From: Aspergillus flavus
Taxonomy: Eukaryota > Ascomycota > Eurotiomycetes > Eurotiales > Aspergillaceae
Assembly (NCBI RefSeq): GCF_009017415.1
Contig: NC_092409.1
Span: 6,138,001 to 6,202,000 of the forward strand
Length of the DNA stretch: 64,000 nucleotides
Direction of reading: 5' to 3'
Shown here in pieces: positions 47,562-59,856 of the stretch. The notes under the pieces were generated by a model. The model was given only the letters and a program-made list of their open reading frames with translations, was not told the DNA's origin and ran no database searches. Numbering within the stretch: position 1 is the first letter of the stretch; each line of letters opens with the position of its first letter. Position numbers and translations under genes: made by a program.

Positions 47562-49303
47562 ATGAGAACCGAATTCTCTTCCGCTACATCTTCAGGCGGC
47601 ATGTCGCACACATCTGCAAAATCATACTCGGATCTCCCGAGTTTTCTCCAGCCGCTTCGTATTGAAATTGATACTCTGTATGACTTGTCATACCGCCTTT
47701 CCTTAACCTACAAGAAGCTAGCGGCGTCCCCCGAACACTTCTTCCCCACTCCCATCACTCGGCTACCAACTGGTCTGGAAACGGGCCGGTATCTAGCGGT
47801 TTACGTTGGTCTTTCGTATCTCCGAGTAGCCTTTATCGACTTGTTAGGTGATCAACAGCGCGTACGACGAACACTAGAAAAGGCTTGGCCAATCGAGGAG
47901 CATCTGCGAAGAGACCGTGCTCCAGATCTGTTTACCTTCATCGGAGATTGTATTGCAGATGTTGTCAGAGACAGTCTGAACAGTCCAAGCGAAGAGGTAC
48001 CCCGCGAGCTGACGACAGGTATCTCGTTTTGTTTCCCGATCAGGTTGGCCTCTTGATTTCTACATGTGGTAAGCATGTCACGAGATAAAAACTGACGATG
48101 AACAACAGACAAAAATGTTTGAATGAGGCCATTCTCATGCCAACAGGAAAAGGCTTCGCCTTGAAGACTGATCTTAATTTGCACCAGGCTTTACTGGATG
48201 GTTACGAGCGTCACACCTGGTCCCCTGGTGAAGATGAGCAGCGCATGCCTGTCAAACGACGAAAACTCTTTAACCTTCCCAAGTTAAGGATTGCAGCGAT
48301 GACAAATGATACTTCGTCAACACTTTGCTCGCTGGCGTATACAATCCACTCGTTCCCAAATACGCGCGCCGTAATGGGCTTCATTGTAGGTGCTGGCTCC
48401 AATGCTACTGTTCCGATAAAGATAGCCGATCTCCACGAACGTAAAATCCAGCATATTCGCGAGAAAGATCCAAGTGCCCAGGAGGCTCTGGTCTCGACGG
48501 AGTGGACTTTATCTAGTGCCTCAGCACCTATCTTTGAGCTGAATCTTCGAACTAAATGGGATACAGAGCTCGACAAGCATTGTCAAAGGCCGGGATTTCA
48601 ACCCTTAGAGTTGATGGTTGGTGGAAGGTATGTTGGTGAGCTAGTGCGGCTCATCGCCTTTGACTGGTTTCACGGTGTGCTAGGTATCCCACGCTCAGCA
48701 TTGCCTGCGAATCTGGTTGCAGAGTACTCGCTTTCAACAGATTTCCTTTCTCTTAAGGTAGCTTGCAACCAGTCCGATGAGCGGCTGGCAATGGAGCTGT
48801 CCCATGAGCTACCGCCGCCTTCCATGAGTGACTGGCGCTGGACGCCGGATTCTTCCCGGGATTTGCGTGTCATTGCAAGTTATGTCCAGGATAGGGCGAC
48901 TTCCCTGGTTGCAGCAGTTATCGTTGGTCTTCTTGTATGTGCAGGAGAGATTGCTTTACAACCTCCTCACAATCATAGAGACCTTTCAGCACCGACTGCT
49001 TCGAATGGAAAAGCACGGACTGATGAGTCCACAACAAGGTGGAAAAATGGTCCGGAAGAACTGGCTGTAGCTGTTTCCGGCGGGGTCATGCAGCATTATC
49101 CGTACTACAAGGAAAAGACACAAAGATACATCGATCAGCTTCTGATTCGTGCTGGTCCACAGGAAGGGGGCAAAAGCATTTTTCTTCGTGATGTGAATGA
49201 TGGAGGATTAATAGGGACGGGAATCTTAGCAGGAACTACCGCTGGGGAGATCGGGGGTATTATAGGCTCGACCTTCGAAGTGTCAAGCTTCAATTCCATA
49301 TAG
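47562..49303 (+). CDS. Atypical hexokinase-like protein (HxkC/XprF-type, probably regulatory)
   Basis: Two exons, 47562-48043 and 48109-49303, give 558 residues; a further upstream start cannot be excluded. The hexokinase fold order is visible: PTGLETGRYLAVYVG, GISFCFPI, the catalytic-Asp motif as TNDTSSTL, a GAGSNA segment in place of GTGTNA, and MVGGRYVGELVRL. The first phosphate-binding loop, usually DLGGTNFR, reads YVGLSYLR, so the loop Asp and one Gly are lost. ATP binding and catalysis are therefore doubtful. Aspergillus has such non-catalytic hexokinase homologues, one of which (XprF) represses extracellular protease genes under carbon starvation. Whether this gene is an orthologue or a lineage-specific extra copy cannot be told here. 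The C-terminus adds a Gly/Ile-rich tail (GTGILAGTTAGEIGG). Confidence 0.85.
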
Positions 49304-49682
49304 TACTTATGTACAAGGAGCTGCTTCCCTTCTATATATAATTTTGAAAAGATCTCTATAGCATTGCGCGGCTCTGCCGTGAGCACGCTAATAAGGGCTG
49401 ATCTAGTCGTATAATTTAACATGCAGGAAGTGATGCATAATGCGGTAGTCTAGAAACTATTGTATGGGTGAGACTAGACTGGCGTTGGACCTGAACTCTC
49501 TCCCTTAAATATACATGCAAAAAGTAGAAGAAATTCAGCTGACATAAGTTTATGGTGATGTATGGTATTTCTTTCGTTGAAGTTGTTCAAGAGATACCTG
49601 CCCACACGTCGAATAATTCTCCCTTCAGCCGTCCTTTCACAAACCATCTCTGAGCTGTCAAACTTCACGAAACTTTAAGCCC
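49304..49682. other. Intergenic region between convergent genes
   Basis: 3' flanks of the hexokinase-like gene and the cysteine-rich peptide gene. No feature seen. Confidence 0.6.
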
Positions 49683-50194
49683 TCACACTATATCTGACTT
49701 TCTGATGTTGCACTTGGCCGTAGGCTTAATCACATTCGTACCTCTTCCAGTATCGATGGTGCAGAGACCTTCAGAACACTACGAAATTAGTACACATATA
49801 CTTTATGATAGATGAATAGCTGTAGGAGTGTCCTTACCTCGGTGCTACATTCAACAGTCCAGTTATTTTTACCCTCTGTGGAGCTGCATATCCTTTTGGT
49901 TGTTGAACATTTCTTAGCAAGGTTAGCGATATTTTCTGCCGGTAACTGGTAAATTAATTGACTTACACCCGGGATAAACCTTTTGGTCCGGACCATAAAG
50001 CCTGTACCCGGAACCACCTTCTTTGGCCCGACTGGGTTTTTGACTGGGTTGACTGGGTTGACTGGGTTGGCTTGATTGACTGGACTGGCAGGACTAGCTG
50101 GACTGACAGGATTGAGTAGATTGGGAATATCGATTGGCGCGGGAATCGCAGAGGCAAGGACGACAACGAACAGAGAGACAATGATAGTGCGCAT
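49683..50194 (-). CDS. Small secreted cysteine-rich prepropeptide, antifungal-protein-like
   Basis: Three exons, 50194-49967, 49912-49838 and 49778-49683, give 132 residues; the first intron (54 nt) is in frame, so an 18-residue-longer unspliced form would also read through. A signal peptide (about 1-19) is followed by a Pro/Asn/Val-rich proregion with NPV repeats, then a Lys-Arg pair at residues 71-72 that fits Kex2 cleavage. The predicted mature peptide is 60 residues, basic, with six cysteines spaced 6, 12, 3, 4 and 16. The size, charge, first spacing of six residues and the TIDT stretch after the fifth Cys recall fungal antifungal proteins of the PAF/AFP group, but the other spacings differ. 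Classification is tentative. Confidence 0.7.
50030..50068. repeat. GACTGGGTT 9-base tandem repeats
   Basis: Four copies (50030-50038, then 50042-50068 in direct tandem), encoding Asn-Pro-Val units on the minus strand in the propeptide. Such in-frame minisatellites vary in copy number between strains. Confidence 0.85.
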
Positions 50195-53157
50195 GTTGTA
50201 ACATCTCAAGCAGGTTAAAATTGAATAAAATGCCAGAAACTAACCTGCGACAAAAGATTATTATAACAGGAAGCCGAAGAAAAGACTTGTCAACTGCACT
50301 CCTTTGTATCGCTGGACATAAAGTTACACTAAAACATGGCACCTGTGAGTTTAACGCCTTTAACAATGAAAATCGATCAATTAGGTTAAATACGACTTAG
50401 AGCCGTGTTGGCTCCGTATGAGCCAAAGGTGTGTCTATGACTGGTGAATTCTAGATTCGCTTCTATGTGGGGTGGACTTTTGAGTCCGACGCCCGAAGAA
50501 AGTTATATTGTATCTTGGTTTGGTACTCTATTACTGAAGGGCAACTCTAATTTGGAAGCTGTGCCTCCAATATCCCAAGTCCAAGATTGAAATAGATGCT
50601 AACATCCCTAGTAGGAAACAGATGTTCCTAAGCGATCTAGCAAGCCTTAGCTCCTGACACAGTACAACTAAACCTGCATAATCGTCAAGCGGAGAGCTTT
50701 GCTCGCATGTCAAAACGAAGATCAAAATCAAAATTCTGTTGCCGGGGGTGACATACACGGTCAAGGTAGCTCTTACGCATATGAAATATACGTGCATCAA
50801 CTCGCGAAATAAGTGAACAGAGAATAGCGACTCGGCTAACGAGTGCTGTGTATCTATTGATGCTTTAGCTCTAGGTATTTACTTTATCGAACGGAGATAT
50901 GTCAGCGTAGGTGGTATTTCGATCTCTTCCAAAACACCAATGCCGTTGGAGCATCGCGCCATCTCTTGATATAACCAGGTGGGATAGTGTTGCTGAAAAG
51001 GTATGATGATGCCACGGAGCTAGAAAAGACAAATCCAAACAAAGCTGCCGCGAGTGACGAATGGTGTTCCAATATAGGATTTGTAAGTGCTATTGTATTC
51101 GGCCTAAACGGGGCACGATAAACTTTGACGCCCCAAAAGCCCTACTCCCTGGCTTTTGTTCTGGTCGGCCGATCTTCGAATAGAAGAATTCCCGAAAAGT
51201 TAGTAAGCAAACACATTTAATACCGGCCTATAAAATAGAGAAAATGACACAAGAGAAAAAAGGGAGACATAATGGGAAAGGAAAGAGAGAAAGAAAGGAT
51301 CAGGACACGTGCCAGAGGCACTGGTCTGTTCTCAACATCTTTGCCTCGCTTGACGTATAGCTTGTGCGAATATAGCTATTATAGCGACGCTGACATAAAT
51401 ACTGTATTTGTGTCTCACTACGGCAGAAATAATAAACCCGGCTTGGGTGTTTGAGCGACGGCTCGTACGTCGCCCGTGGATAGTCCTCGAGGTAAAGCGG
51501 CGGACAATACATTTCCCTGATATAAAGGACCGTGGACTAGCAAAGAGGCACGATCTAAAGCACTTAATAGACTCGGTGGTACAAATGTATCTTCGATTGG
51601 TAGGTGCATGGTTATGGATTTTACGCGATTCGCTCACGTAGAATTACATGCACAGGCTTAAAAATTTAGCCGACGAGAATGGTGCAATAGGGGGTATGTC
51701 TTACTCTGTGGCGTCGATATGTAGCACATAGCTATGCACATGGCAAACGCTCCATGACTCTATGAGTTACCAGGCGAAGCGCAGCGCCGCTGAAACAGTG
51801 TCAGAATCCGTTCAGTCCTTTGGAAGATATCTCTGCTCAACCTTTCACATGCTGCTCCCATTCTGCAATAGCTAACTGAGTCAGATTCATCAATCACTCT
51901 CCAGGCAGCTACCTATCTCCTCAACGTTGGTAGGTACAGAAAGATGCCTATTGTGGCCCAACCCGCCTGGGACCCTTGCGATGACGCCGACATGGCTTCA
52001 AACTGGCTAGCTTGAGACAGCTTACTCTACTCTCCGTGGCCCATCTCCAATGGGTGGACCACGTCGACTTGTTTGCCTTCTTTCTATGCGACCGTTTCCG
52101 ATTCGCTAGTATCCGGAGGCGCAGGCTCTTTACGCCTGCGCGTATTCGCGGAGTGAGTCGACTTCCCGCTCGACGTTTCTAGAATCCGTTGTTCGACGAG
52201 GGAAAACGTCTCTGAAACAATTGACTGATAGCGGCCCGTGTCTATTAATCCTGATATTCTCTGGCGCAGGCATAGAAAGCCCTTTCGGTGTTCAGCGTCA
52301 AGATAACCTTGGAACGGTGTGTATAATGCATGACATGGAGGCGTCCGGGTAATTCAAGGAAGCCGTCGAGTTCCGGTAAAAATGGTGATAAATGGATCTT
52401 ATTTACAGGGCAAGCACGTGGAATTATGCTACTAATAGTCGGGGGTTGCCGACTTCTAGAACCTAACGGCCGACAAAGATCCACCGAAAACTGGCGTGTG
52501 CCGTGTCTCACTGGTCGAATCCCTAGTTACCGACTTCAGGTAGTGAGTGGGGTATACACGAGTCATGGAGATCCGTCTGTGTCCAATCAAGCCGAAGACT
52601 GTCAGCTCTGGTGTTCACTTGCGGCGTAGAATACAACTCAAGCCTCGCCATCTGCTCCATCACGAGTGATTGTAACTCCTCTAATGTAAGCCTATACCAA
52701 TGTCTGCTCAGCAAGAAGATAAACTTTAGATCGACGACTAGTATACTTTGGTAACGGACTGTTGCTCCGGATTGATATCCCGAGGGTTGGCATGAAGCTG
52801 TCTGGGTTCGACGGAAATCCTCTGCAAAGCTAATTCGGAATGAGACGCTAGACATGTCTCGTATACTCATGCCAAGCGCACTTCTACTCTTGGATTCCTC
52901 AATGAGAGTGCGCCGTACCGTTGGTTGAGTGTGAAGATCTCTTCCAGTTTTGGAACGGAAGTGTTTGAAACCTGTTTGATCCTGGTCAAGAACAGATCCT
53001 GACAAAAGTATAGACTGTAGAGCACAAGAGCGAGCTATCTGGATCTCTAGTATAAAAGGATGCGTTTCTCTGGCATGTCTCTTCATTTCCAGAACGCAGT
53101 CTCATCCGCAACAGCAAACATCGAACAACTGTAATACATACTGCTTTATCAGCAACC
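50195..53157. other. 3 kb intergenic region
   Basis: Promoter of the cysteine-rich peptide gene on the left and of the mannanase on the right. Frames present are unsupported; the longest, 187 codons on the minus strand at 52523-53086, covers the mannanase core promoter and shows no domain. No RNA gene or transposon recognised. Confidence 0.5.
53051..53058 (+). promoter_or_regulatory. TATA box of the GH134 gene
   Basis: TATAAAAG, 107 bases upstream of the start codon. Confidence 0.6.
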
Positions 53158-53933
53158 ATGAAGTTCCACGCTTTCGTCGCCGTCACTCTTGCCCTTTTTC
53201 AAACCGGTCTCTCGTCGGCCTTGCCCGACAGCGCCAGTATCACTGCGCGTGAAGACCGGAGAGGCTCTGAGCAGATCCCTGGTCTCGGATCTCGCAAACA
53301 GCAGGTGATCAGTGCTGGTGGCAACACCATGGACCTGGCAGTTGCTATGCTTGAGACGACGAATATGGGCACCGACTATCGCTACGGTATGTGTCCTCCC
53401 ATGATCGCATACAGGATGAGATCAACTGACGCGATCATGCATACAAGGTGACGGCAAGACTGGAGATGCCACGAACTTTGGAATCTTCAAGCAGAATTGG
53501 TACATGCTCCGCACCTCAGCCTCGGAGTTTCTAGGGCAGAGCGTTAATGATGTCCGCAACGGCGAAATTCTGAAGTACGTCAGCGTGGCTTTGTCACTCG
53601 GACTTTCACAATCTACTCTGCAAATGCTGACATCCCCTACAGCAAGGACCTCGGTAAGGATATCAAGGCCCGCCACGACGGAGAGGCCAAATACGGTTTT
53701 GACGTCTGGTTCGCTGGACATCGCAATGGTGCAAGTGGTGTCCAGAACCCTAACACCGCCGACATCAAACGTGCGTATTCTCACTCCGTGGCTTTGCGTC
53801 GCAATGCATGAAGAGATGCTAAATGGATATAGGGTACCGCGATGCTGTTCAATGGATCAAGTCCCAGATTGAAAGCGACAAGAAATACGAGTCAGATAAC
53901 ACTCGCTTCTGGGTCGATGTTACTCCCATCTAA
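53158..53933 (+). CDS. Secreted endo-beta-1,4-mannanase, GH134-like
   Basis: Four exons, 53158-53386, 53448-53574, 53643-53770 and 53833-53933, give 194 residues. A signal peptide (about 1-20) and a short pro-segment precede a small lysozyme-like catalytic domain. The conserved block MLETTNMGTDYRYGDGKTGD and the following FGIFKQNWYMLR fit the GH134 family, whose known members are inverting mannanases. The two catalytic acids of that family are 12 residues apart; here Glu66 and Asp78 have exactly that spacing, with intron 1 falling between them. The C-terminal half has FDVWFAGHRNGASG. It would cut beta-1,4-mannan chains outside the cell. The assignment rests on remembered motifs; an uncharacterised relative of the family is the alternative. 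Confidence 0.78.
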
Positions 53934-55571
53934 GCACAGGGTTGGCCCGGGGAATGGTCCAGTGTCGGAATGGGTAGGCCTTGAATGTATTCGGTACGGT
54001 ACCTAGGTAGCTCAGTGCTAGGAGAATTCAACATCTCCTACCGAATGTACTTTATCTGCTTTTGACCAATTACCTTAAGGTGGTTGCTTATTATAATACC
54101 CCCCGCCCCCCTTCTCCCCCATGCTTGCATTCGCACTAATTGCTTGTAAGAATATGGAGAAGTAGAAACCTCCGAGACTGAGCAGGGTAACAGACTTCGT
54201 GGGGCATAATAGAAATTACATAATGCCAACCTCGGAGAAAAAGATTCTATGACCATAAACCCGATACTCGCTCGTTCAGAATATATCCGATGTCATCTCC
54301 GCTTCCCATCTGCCCACTCCGATGGGAACCACCTGATGTTTCTCCGAGATATAAAGATTATATTGCGCGAAAGAAGAATCCTTTGGGCGGATCGGGAGAA
54401 AGTAGGTAAACCGACACCGAATAAAATAATTATAGTTTTACAGGCACCGGAGCGGCTCGGATATCGCTAACCTTGAGCCGAGCGCGCGTTCATAGGAATT
54501 CAGCAATCTAAGGAGAGCTTCTGACCCGAGTCAAGGCTCATGTACTCGATGGTATTAGATGTGAACTGGATGCTGGTATCACCCTACCAATGGGTATTTG
54601 GTACCAAGTATACCGAAGCATGCTGGAGCGCCTTGGAGATCTCAAGTGATCACAACAGAATTCCTCATACCGAGGGGTAAAGGCCAGTCAAAGACTGGGG
54701 GATACCGAGAACACGGGTGGATCTATCTAATGCCACTTCCTCAACGTGGTCACGGGTTCACATCGATACTGACGGTGATAGAATCGGTCAACTTGACGAC
54801 GGCGCAACGCTGCAATGCCGATGTTCAATGCCGGACGGGCAATGCGTATGCCGATCCCCAGTCTGTCAAGGTTCCCCAGACCTTTCTTCGTTGTATGGGT
54901 CATAGCCTAATGCTCGGTCTGTGTCCGACGGCCGTGAGAGCTGGCTTGGCTACCAGATAGGGTCAAGTCAAACTGAGGTTGTGGGCCAACTAGAGATGGA
55001 ATGCAACTGGCCATTCGTGGTAGAGCCAGTCAGAAAGAACCATAGCATCCCCAAAACTCTATTTCGTCTTTTTTTTTCGCCGGGGTTCTGCCGACACGTG
55101 GTTTCTAAGCCATTTAAAGACGATGTGGGGAGTAGAATGTGGGGTCCCCGCAAGCCTTTCTTGCATAATTCCGCGTTCGGGTTTAAGTTGTAAGTTGAAG
55201 GAAAGCAGAACCGAAGCAATTTCCACTACCCCACACATGATATCAGAGATTTATGTATTGGAGCTATGGATTGGTTGGTCTGTTGGTCTAAAGGATTCCG
55301 CGGTGAAGAGCGGCCTGCCGTGATACATACCAAGCCGACATCGCGCAGAAATAGCGGCTGGAGTCTATACCAAATGTTGAAAGCAACGCGGAATACCAAG
55401 GTCTGGCATAATGGGATTATGGGTCTAGAGCAGTTGCGTGTCCAATGGAGGACTATAAAAGCAAGGGATGCACGCAGCATCTGTACTCCTTGAGTCCGAG
55501 CGAGTAGACGTGTATTACTTTTCCCTTTTATCTTCAGTTATTGTCGCTTTTCTTGTGTGGGCGCCACGAAG
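53934..55571. other. Intergenic region
   Basis: 3' flank of the mannanase and promoter of the beta-glucosidase. A frame of 120 codons at 54598-54960 has no recognisable features. No RNA gene or mobile element seen. Confidence 0.55.
55454..55461 (+). promoter_or_regulatory. TATA box of the GH3 gene
   Basis: TATAAAAG, 118 bases before the start codon. Confidence 0.55.
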
Positions 55572-58060
55572 ATGAAGCTGTCAGCGGCACTTTCTACGCT
55601 TGCTGCATTGCAGCCAGCAGTCGGCGCTGCCGTGCAGAATCGGGCGTCAGATGTCGCGGATCTGGAGCACTACTGGTCGTATGGGCATTCAGAGCCCGTC
55701 TATCCAACACGTAAGCCGTCATTGTTCAGGTTCCACCATGACATGCAGATTCGATAACTGACATTAAATATACAGCTGAAACAAAGGGCTTAGGCGACTG
55801 GGAAGAGGCCTTCACCAAAGCCCGGTCGCTCGTCGCTCAGATGACTGACAAAGAGAAGAACAACATCACATATGGCTATTCTTCTACAGCCAACGGTTGC
55901 GGTGGGACAAGCGGAGGAGTCCCACGATTGGGATTCCCCGGGATCTGTCTCCAAGATGCCGGGAATGGTGTGAGAGGAACGGACATGGTCAACTCTTATG
56001 CATCCGGAGTTCATGTGGGAGCGTCATGGAACCGGGACCTCACATACAGTCGGGCCCAGTATATGGGCGCTGAGTTCAAACGGAAGGGAGTCAATGTTGC
56101 ACTTGGTCCAGTGGCTGGACCCATTGGCCGCATCGCCCGAGGCGGTCGCAACTGGGAAGGCTTCAGCAACGATCCCTATCTGTCTGGTGCCTTGACTGGA
56201 GATACCGTTCGCGGTTTGCAAGAATCTGTCATTGCTTGCGTGAAGCATCTGATAGGAAATGAACAGGAAGCGCATCGGAGTACACCATCAAAGTTGGCCA
56301 ACAGTCGAAACCAATCGTCCTCCTCCAACCTGGACGATAAAACCATGCATGAGCTCTATCTGTGGCCCTTCCAAGATGCAGTCAAGGCAGGTGCTGGTTC
56401 CGTCATGTGCAGTTACAACCGGATCAACAATAGCTACGGTTGTCAGAATAGCAAGGCGATGAATGGTCTGCTCAAAGGCGAACTCGGCTTCCAGGGTTTT
56501 GTTGTCTCAGATTGGGGTGCTCAACACACTGGGATTGCTAGTGCAGCGGCCGGGCTAGATATGGCAATGCCTTCATCCTCGTACTGGGAGAATGGCACTC
56601 TTGCCCTAGCTGTCAAGAACGAGTCGCTGTCTTCCACACGCCTTGATGATATGGCCACCCGTATTGTCGCTACTTGGTACAAATATGCGGAGATTGAAAA
56701 CCCTGGTCATGGCCTACCATACAGCCTTCTTGCTCCCCACAACCTAACCGACGCCCGGGATCCGAAATCCAAGTCCACCATCTTGCAAGGTGCTGTAGAG
56801 GGACATGTCTTAGTCAAGAATACGAACAACGCCCTGCCCCTTAAGAAACCCCAGTTTCTCTCTCTCTTTGGGTATGACGCCGTCGCTGCTGCTCGTAACA
56901 CAATGGATGACCTTGATTGGAACATATGGTCTATGGGCTATGATAATTCCCTAACATATCCCAATGGCTCAGCTGTGGATGCAATGATGCTGAAGTATAT
57001 ATTTCTCTCAAGCGCAAACCCAAGTGCCTCTGGCCCCGGGGTGGCGCTCAATGGCACGACGATTACTGGTGGTGGCTCGGGTGCCAGCACCGCATCTTAT
57101 ATCGACGCACCCTTCAATGCCTTCCAGCGCCAAGCATATGATGATGATACATTCCTCGCCTGGGACTTTGCATCTCAGAGCCCCTTGGTCAACCCAGCTA
57201 GTGATGCTTGTATCGTGTTTATTAACGAGCAGTCTTCGGAGGGTTGGGATCGACCATATCTGGCGGATCCCTACTCTGACACATTGGTTCAGAACGTCGC
57301 TTCACAATGCAGCAACACCATGGTCGTCATCCACAATGCCGGCGTTCGCCTTGTGGACCGCTGGATTGAAAACGATAACATCACGGCGGTTATCTACGCT
57401 CATCTCCCTGGACAGGATAGCGGCCGAGCCCTTGTGGAGGTCATGTACGGCAAACAATCTCCATCTGGTCGTCTGCCTTACACTGTGGCAAAGAACGAGT
57501 CCGACTACGGTAGCCTCTTGAACCCGGTAATCCAGTCCGGTACCGATGATATCTACTACCCCCAGGATAACTTCACCGAGGGCGTCTACATTGACTACAA
57601 GGCTTTCGTGGCTGCCAATATCACCCCACGGTACGAGTTCGGATACGGATTGACCTACTCCACTTTCGACTACTCCGACCTGAAGGTTTCCACCTCCTCA
57701 AATGTAAGCACTAGCTATCTGGCTCCAGGTACTACTGTGGCTGAGGGTGGTCTCCCTTCACTGTGGGATATCATCGCTACCGTGACTTGTACTGTTTCCA
57801 ACACCGGGTCTGTGGCGGCGGCGGAAGTGGCCCAGCTCTATATTGGCATCCCGGGTGGCCCAGCCAAGGTTCTGCGAGGATTTGAGAAGCAACTCATCGA
57901 GCCTGGACAACAGGTGCAAGTGACTTTCGATCTTACTCGTCGCGACCTCAGCACCTGGGATACCGAGAAGCAGAATTGGGGGCTACAAGCAGGGAGCTAC
58001 GCTCTCTATGTTGGAAAGAGTGTCCTAGATATCCAGTTAACCGGATCATTGAGCTTATAG
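55572..58060 (+). CDS. Secreted beta-glucosidase, GH3
   Basis: Two exons, 55572-55710 and 55776-58060, give 807 residues. A signal peptide (about 1-18) leads into the GH3 TIM-barrel domain, with GVPRLGFPGICLQDAGNGVR near the substrate pocket, CVKHLIGNEQE, and the nucleophile Asp292 in GFVVSDWGAQHTG. The second alpha/beta domain follows (HVLVKNTNNALPLKK; AGVRLVDRW), and then a C-terminal fibronectin III-like domain from about residue 675 (YEFGYGLTYSTFDYS onward). It releases glucose from beta-linked oligosaccharides such as cellobiose, outside the cell. Many N-glycosylation sequons are present. The single 65-nt intron splits a Pro codon soon after the signal peptide. Confidence 0.95.
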
Positions 58061-58863
58061 CGTGGCGCGGCGTTACAGCACATGGGATCGGGTCTTGCGA
58101 AGACTGATGCTAAAGAGCAATAACTAGATACAGTGACCGGATTCTATCAGAATAGGATTTAATGAATAGAAAGTTAGACAAGCCTTCACATTTTTCATCG
58201 CTAAGCGTACATAAATTGTCTTAACTAAGTAGGCAATGGTGTTCCACAAGGAACCTTATATTCTAAGAGAATCAAAATTCCATCAGTTAGCCCTCGCGAT
58301 TTAGTGATTCATAGTAGTAGAATCGATGCATCTTGAAACTAAACCACGCAGCCATGCACAGCCAATTGTACGATTCATAGCAGGCACGGATACGGTGTCG
58401 CATTCCCACTCTACAGATGTAGCGATATGATCATCGCACCGGTGACCCTTGAGAGTGGGTCTTAATCAAAGACAGTTGCGCTATGGCCTCATGGGCGTTA
58501 GTCTCGACAATCATTGTCAAACCTTATGCAGCCGGTGGAGGTCTGGAATGATCTTTGCCCAGGAAGTGGATTCAAGAGCTCGATGCTCGAACCTAGAGTG
58601 TGGATACTCAGCCTCTAACCTAGCTATTGCTGATCAGCTCGACAAGAAGGTAATGCAATAGTCCTCCCGTGCCTGGATCGATTCGCGAATCACGGTAAGA
58701 AAGGGAGCAAATAAAAAGGGCTCAAAGTTTATACCGGCGGGCACAGTCAAAGAAACTATAAAGATTGGGGAAAGGGGACACAGTTTCTTCCCGTCAAATT
58801 GACATACATAAGGTTCTCATTGCCGACATTGTAAACAAGCTGTCGTAGTCAAGCCGTCTCAAC
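58061..58863. other. Intergenic region
   Basis: Spacer ending in the promoter of the next small secreted-protein gene, with a CTATAAAG element at 58756-58763. No gene seen. Confidence 0.6.
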
Positions 58864-59333
58864 ATGAAGATAACCACTTTCTCTGTCTTGATCTTTAGTA
58901 TTCTCTCTGTCAGTCATGCCGGAGTACCCCAAACGAATGGCGGCACTCAGCCCGCTTTACCACCCCTCGCCGATGTAGTGAAGGAAGAAATTGAAGTATA
59001 TGATGGTGTTAGTCAATCGATTCTCACGACAGATAGAAGCCGCATGACTGACTTTATAAAGGAATGCTCGGTGCCAGATCACAAAACCTCGACGTACGGG
59101 ATATGCGTTGTTCGGGGTAAAAGCCAGCCGGTCAGTCAGGGGAAGTCAAAGCAAAATAAAGCTGATTTTCAATGGGGATGTGACCCTGCATGGCCCGTAA
59201 GAGAAGCGCTGTCATGGCATAGTTTTTGACTTACTGACTTCTGCAGTGCCGAGGAAACAAGAATGCCTGCAAGATTCGCAAATATATAGTTCACCTCAAC
59301 GGCAATACGATTTGGAATGCAAGGTGCCATTGA
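58864..59333 (+). CDS. Small secreted cysteine-rich protein, unknown family
   Basis: Two exons, 58864-59196 and 59247-59333 (50-nt GT-AG intron), give 139 residues. A signal peptide covers about residues 1-19. Six cysteines lie at 68, 81, 106, 112, 119 and 138, so the disulfide-bonded part is the second half; the intron separates the third from the last three. The C-terminal half is rich in Lys and Arg. Without splicing the frame would lose the last three cysteines. A secreted, disulfide-stabilised protein, effector-like or antimicrobial-like, is likely. I recognise no family. A TATA-like element lies 101-108 bases upstream. Confidence 0.75.
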
Positions 59334-59856
59334 ACGAGTTATAGGAAAGTAAGGCTGGCTGAATTATCAGATTACAAATGGGTTCGGCGATGCTGGGGGT
59401 CTGACCGACGACATCCTGAAACAGAGCCTGAAATGTTGACATTTTCCGATGAGTTAGTTAGAGGTCCGATAGTGCCTGGTCAACACAGATACAGTCGATA
59501 GTAGAAAACGGAGCTCTTCTCGTCTCACCTTTCCTTGGCGTAGAAAAAAACGCTCATCCTATAGTTTGAAGCTTTATACACGCCGCAAGCATCGCTGACA
59601 GACTTACGCTTATCAGTTCACGATCTAAGATAGAGAGTCACAACAAACCCGGAGATAGCTCAGCATTTGTTGTAGACTCATTGGCCTGAGATATGACAAG
59701 GCAGGTTACCAAGAGAAAGGAAATATTGTTATTCACATCGATTAGTTCATTAGACATGATTATATACTCTAGGTGTAGAATGCTATTTCGCGTTAGGATC
59801 TGCATCAGGCGGTAATTGAACATATACTGAAAAAAGAAATAAGAGAGAAGATTAAT
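59334..59856. other. Intergenic region between convergent genes
   Basis: No feature recognised. Confidence 0.6.

Noticed and set aside
52523..53086. Minus-strand frame of 187 codons upstream of the mannanase
   Set aside because: It covers the mannanase TATA box, has no domain or signal peptide, and its composition looks random.
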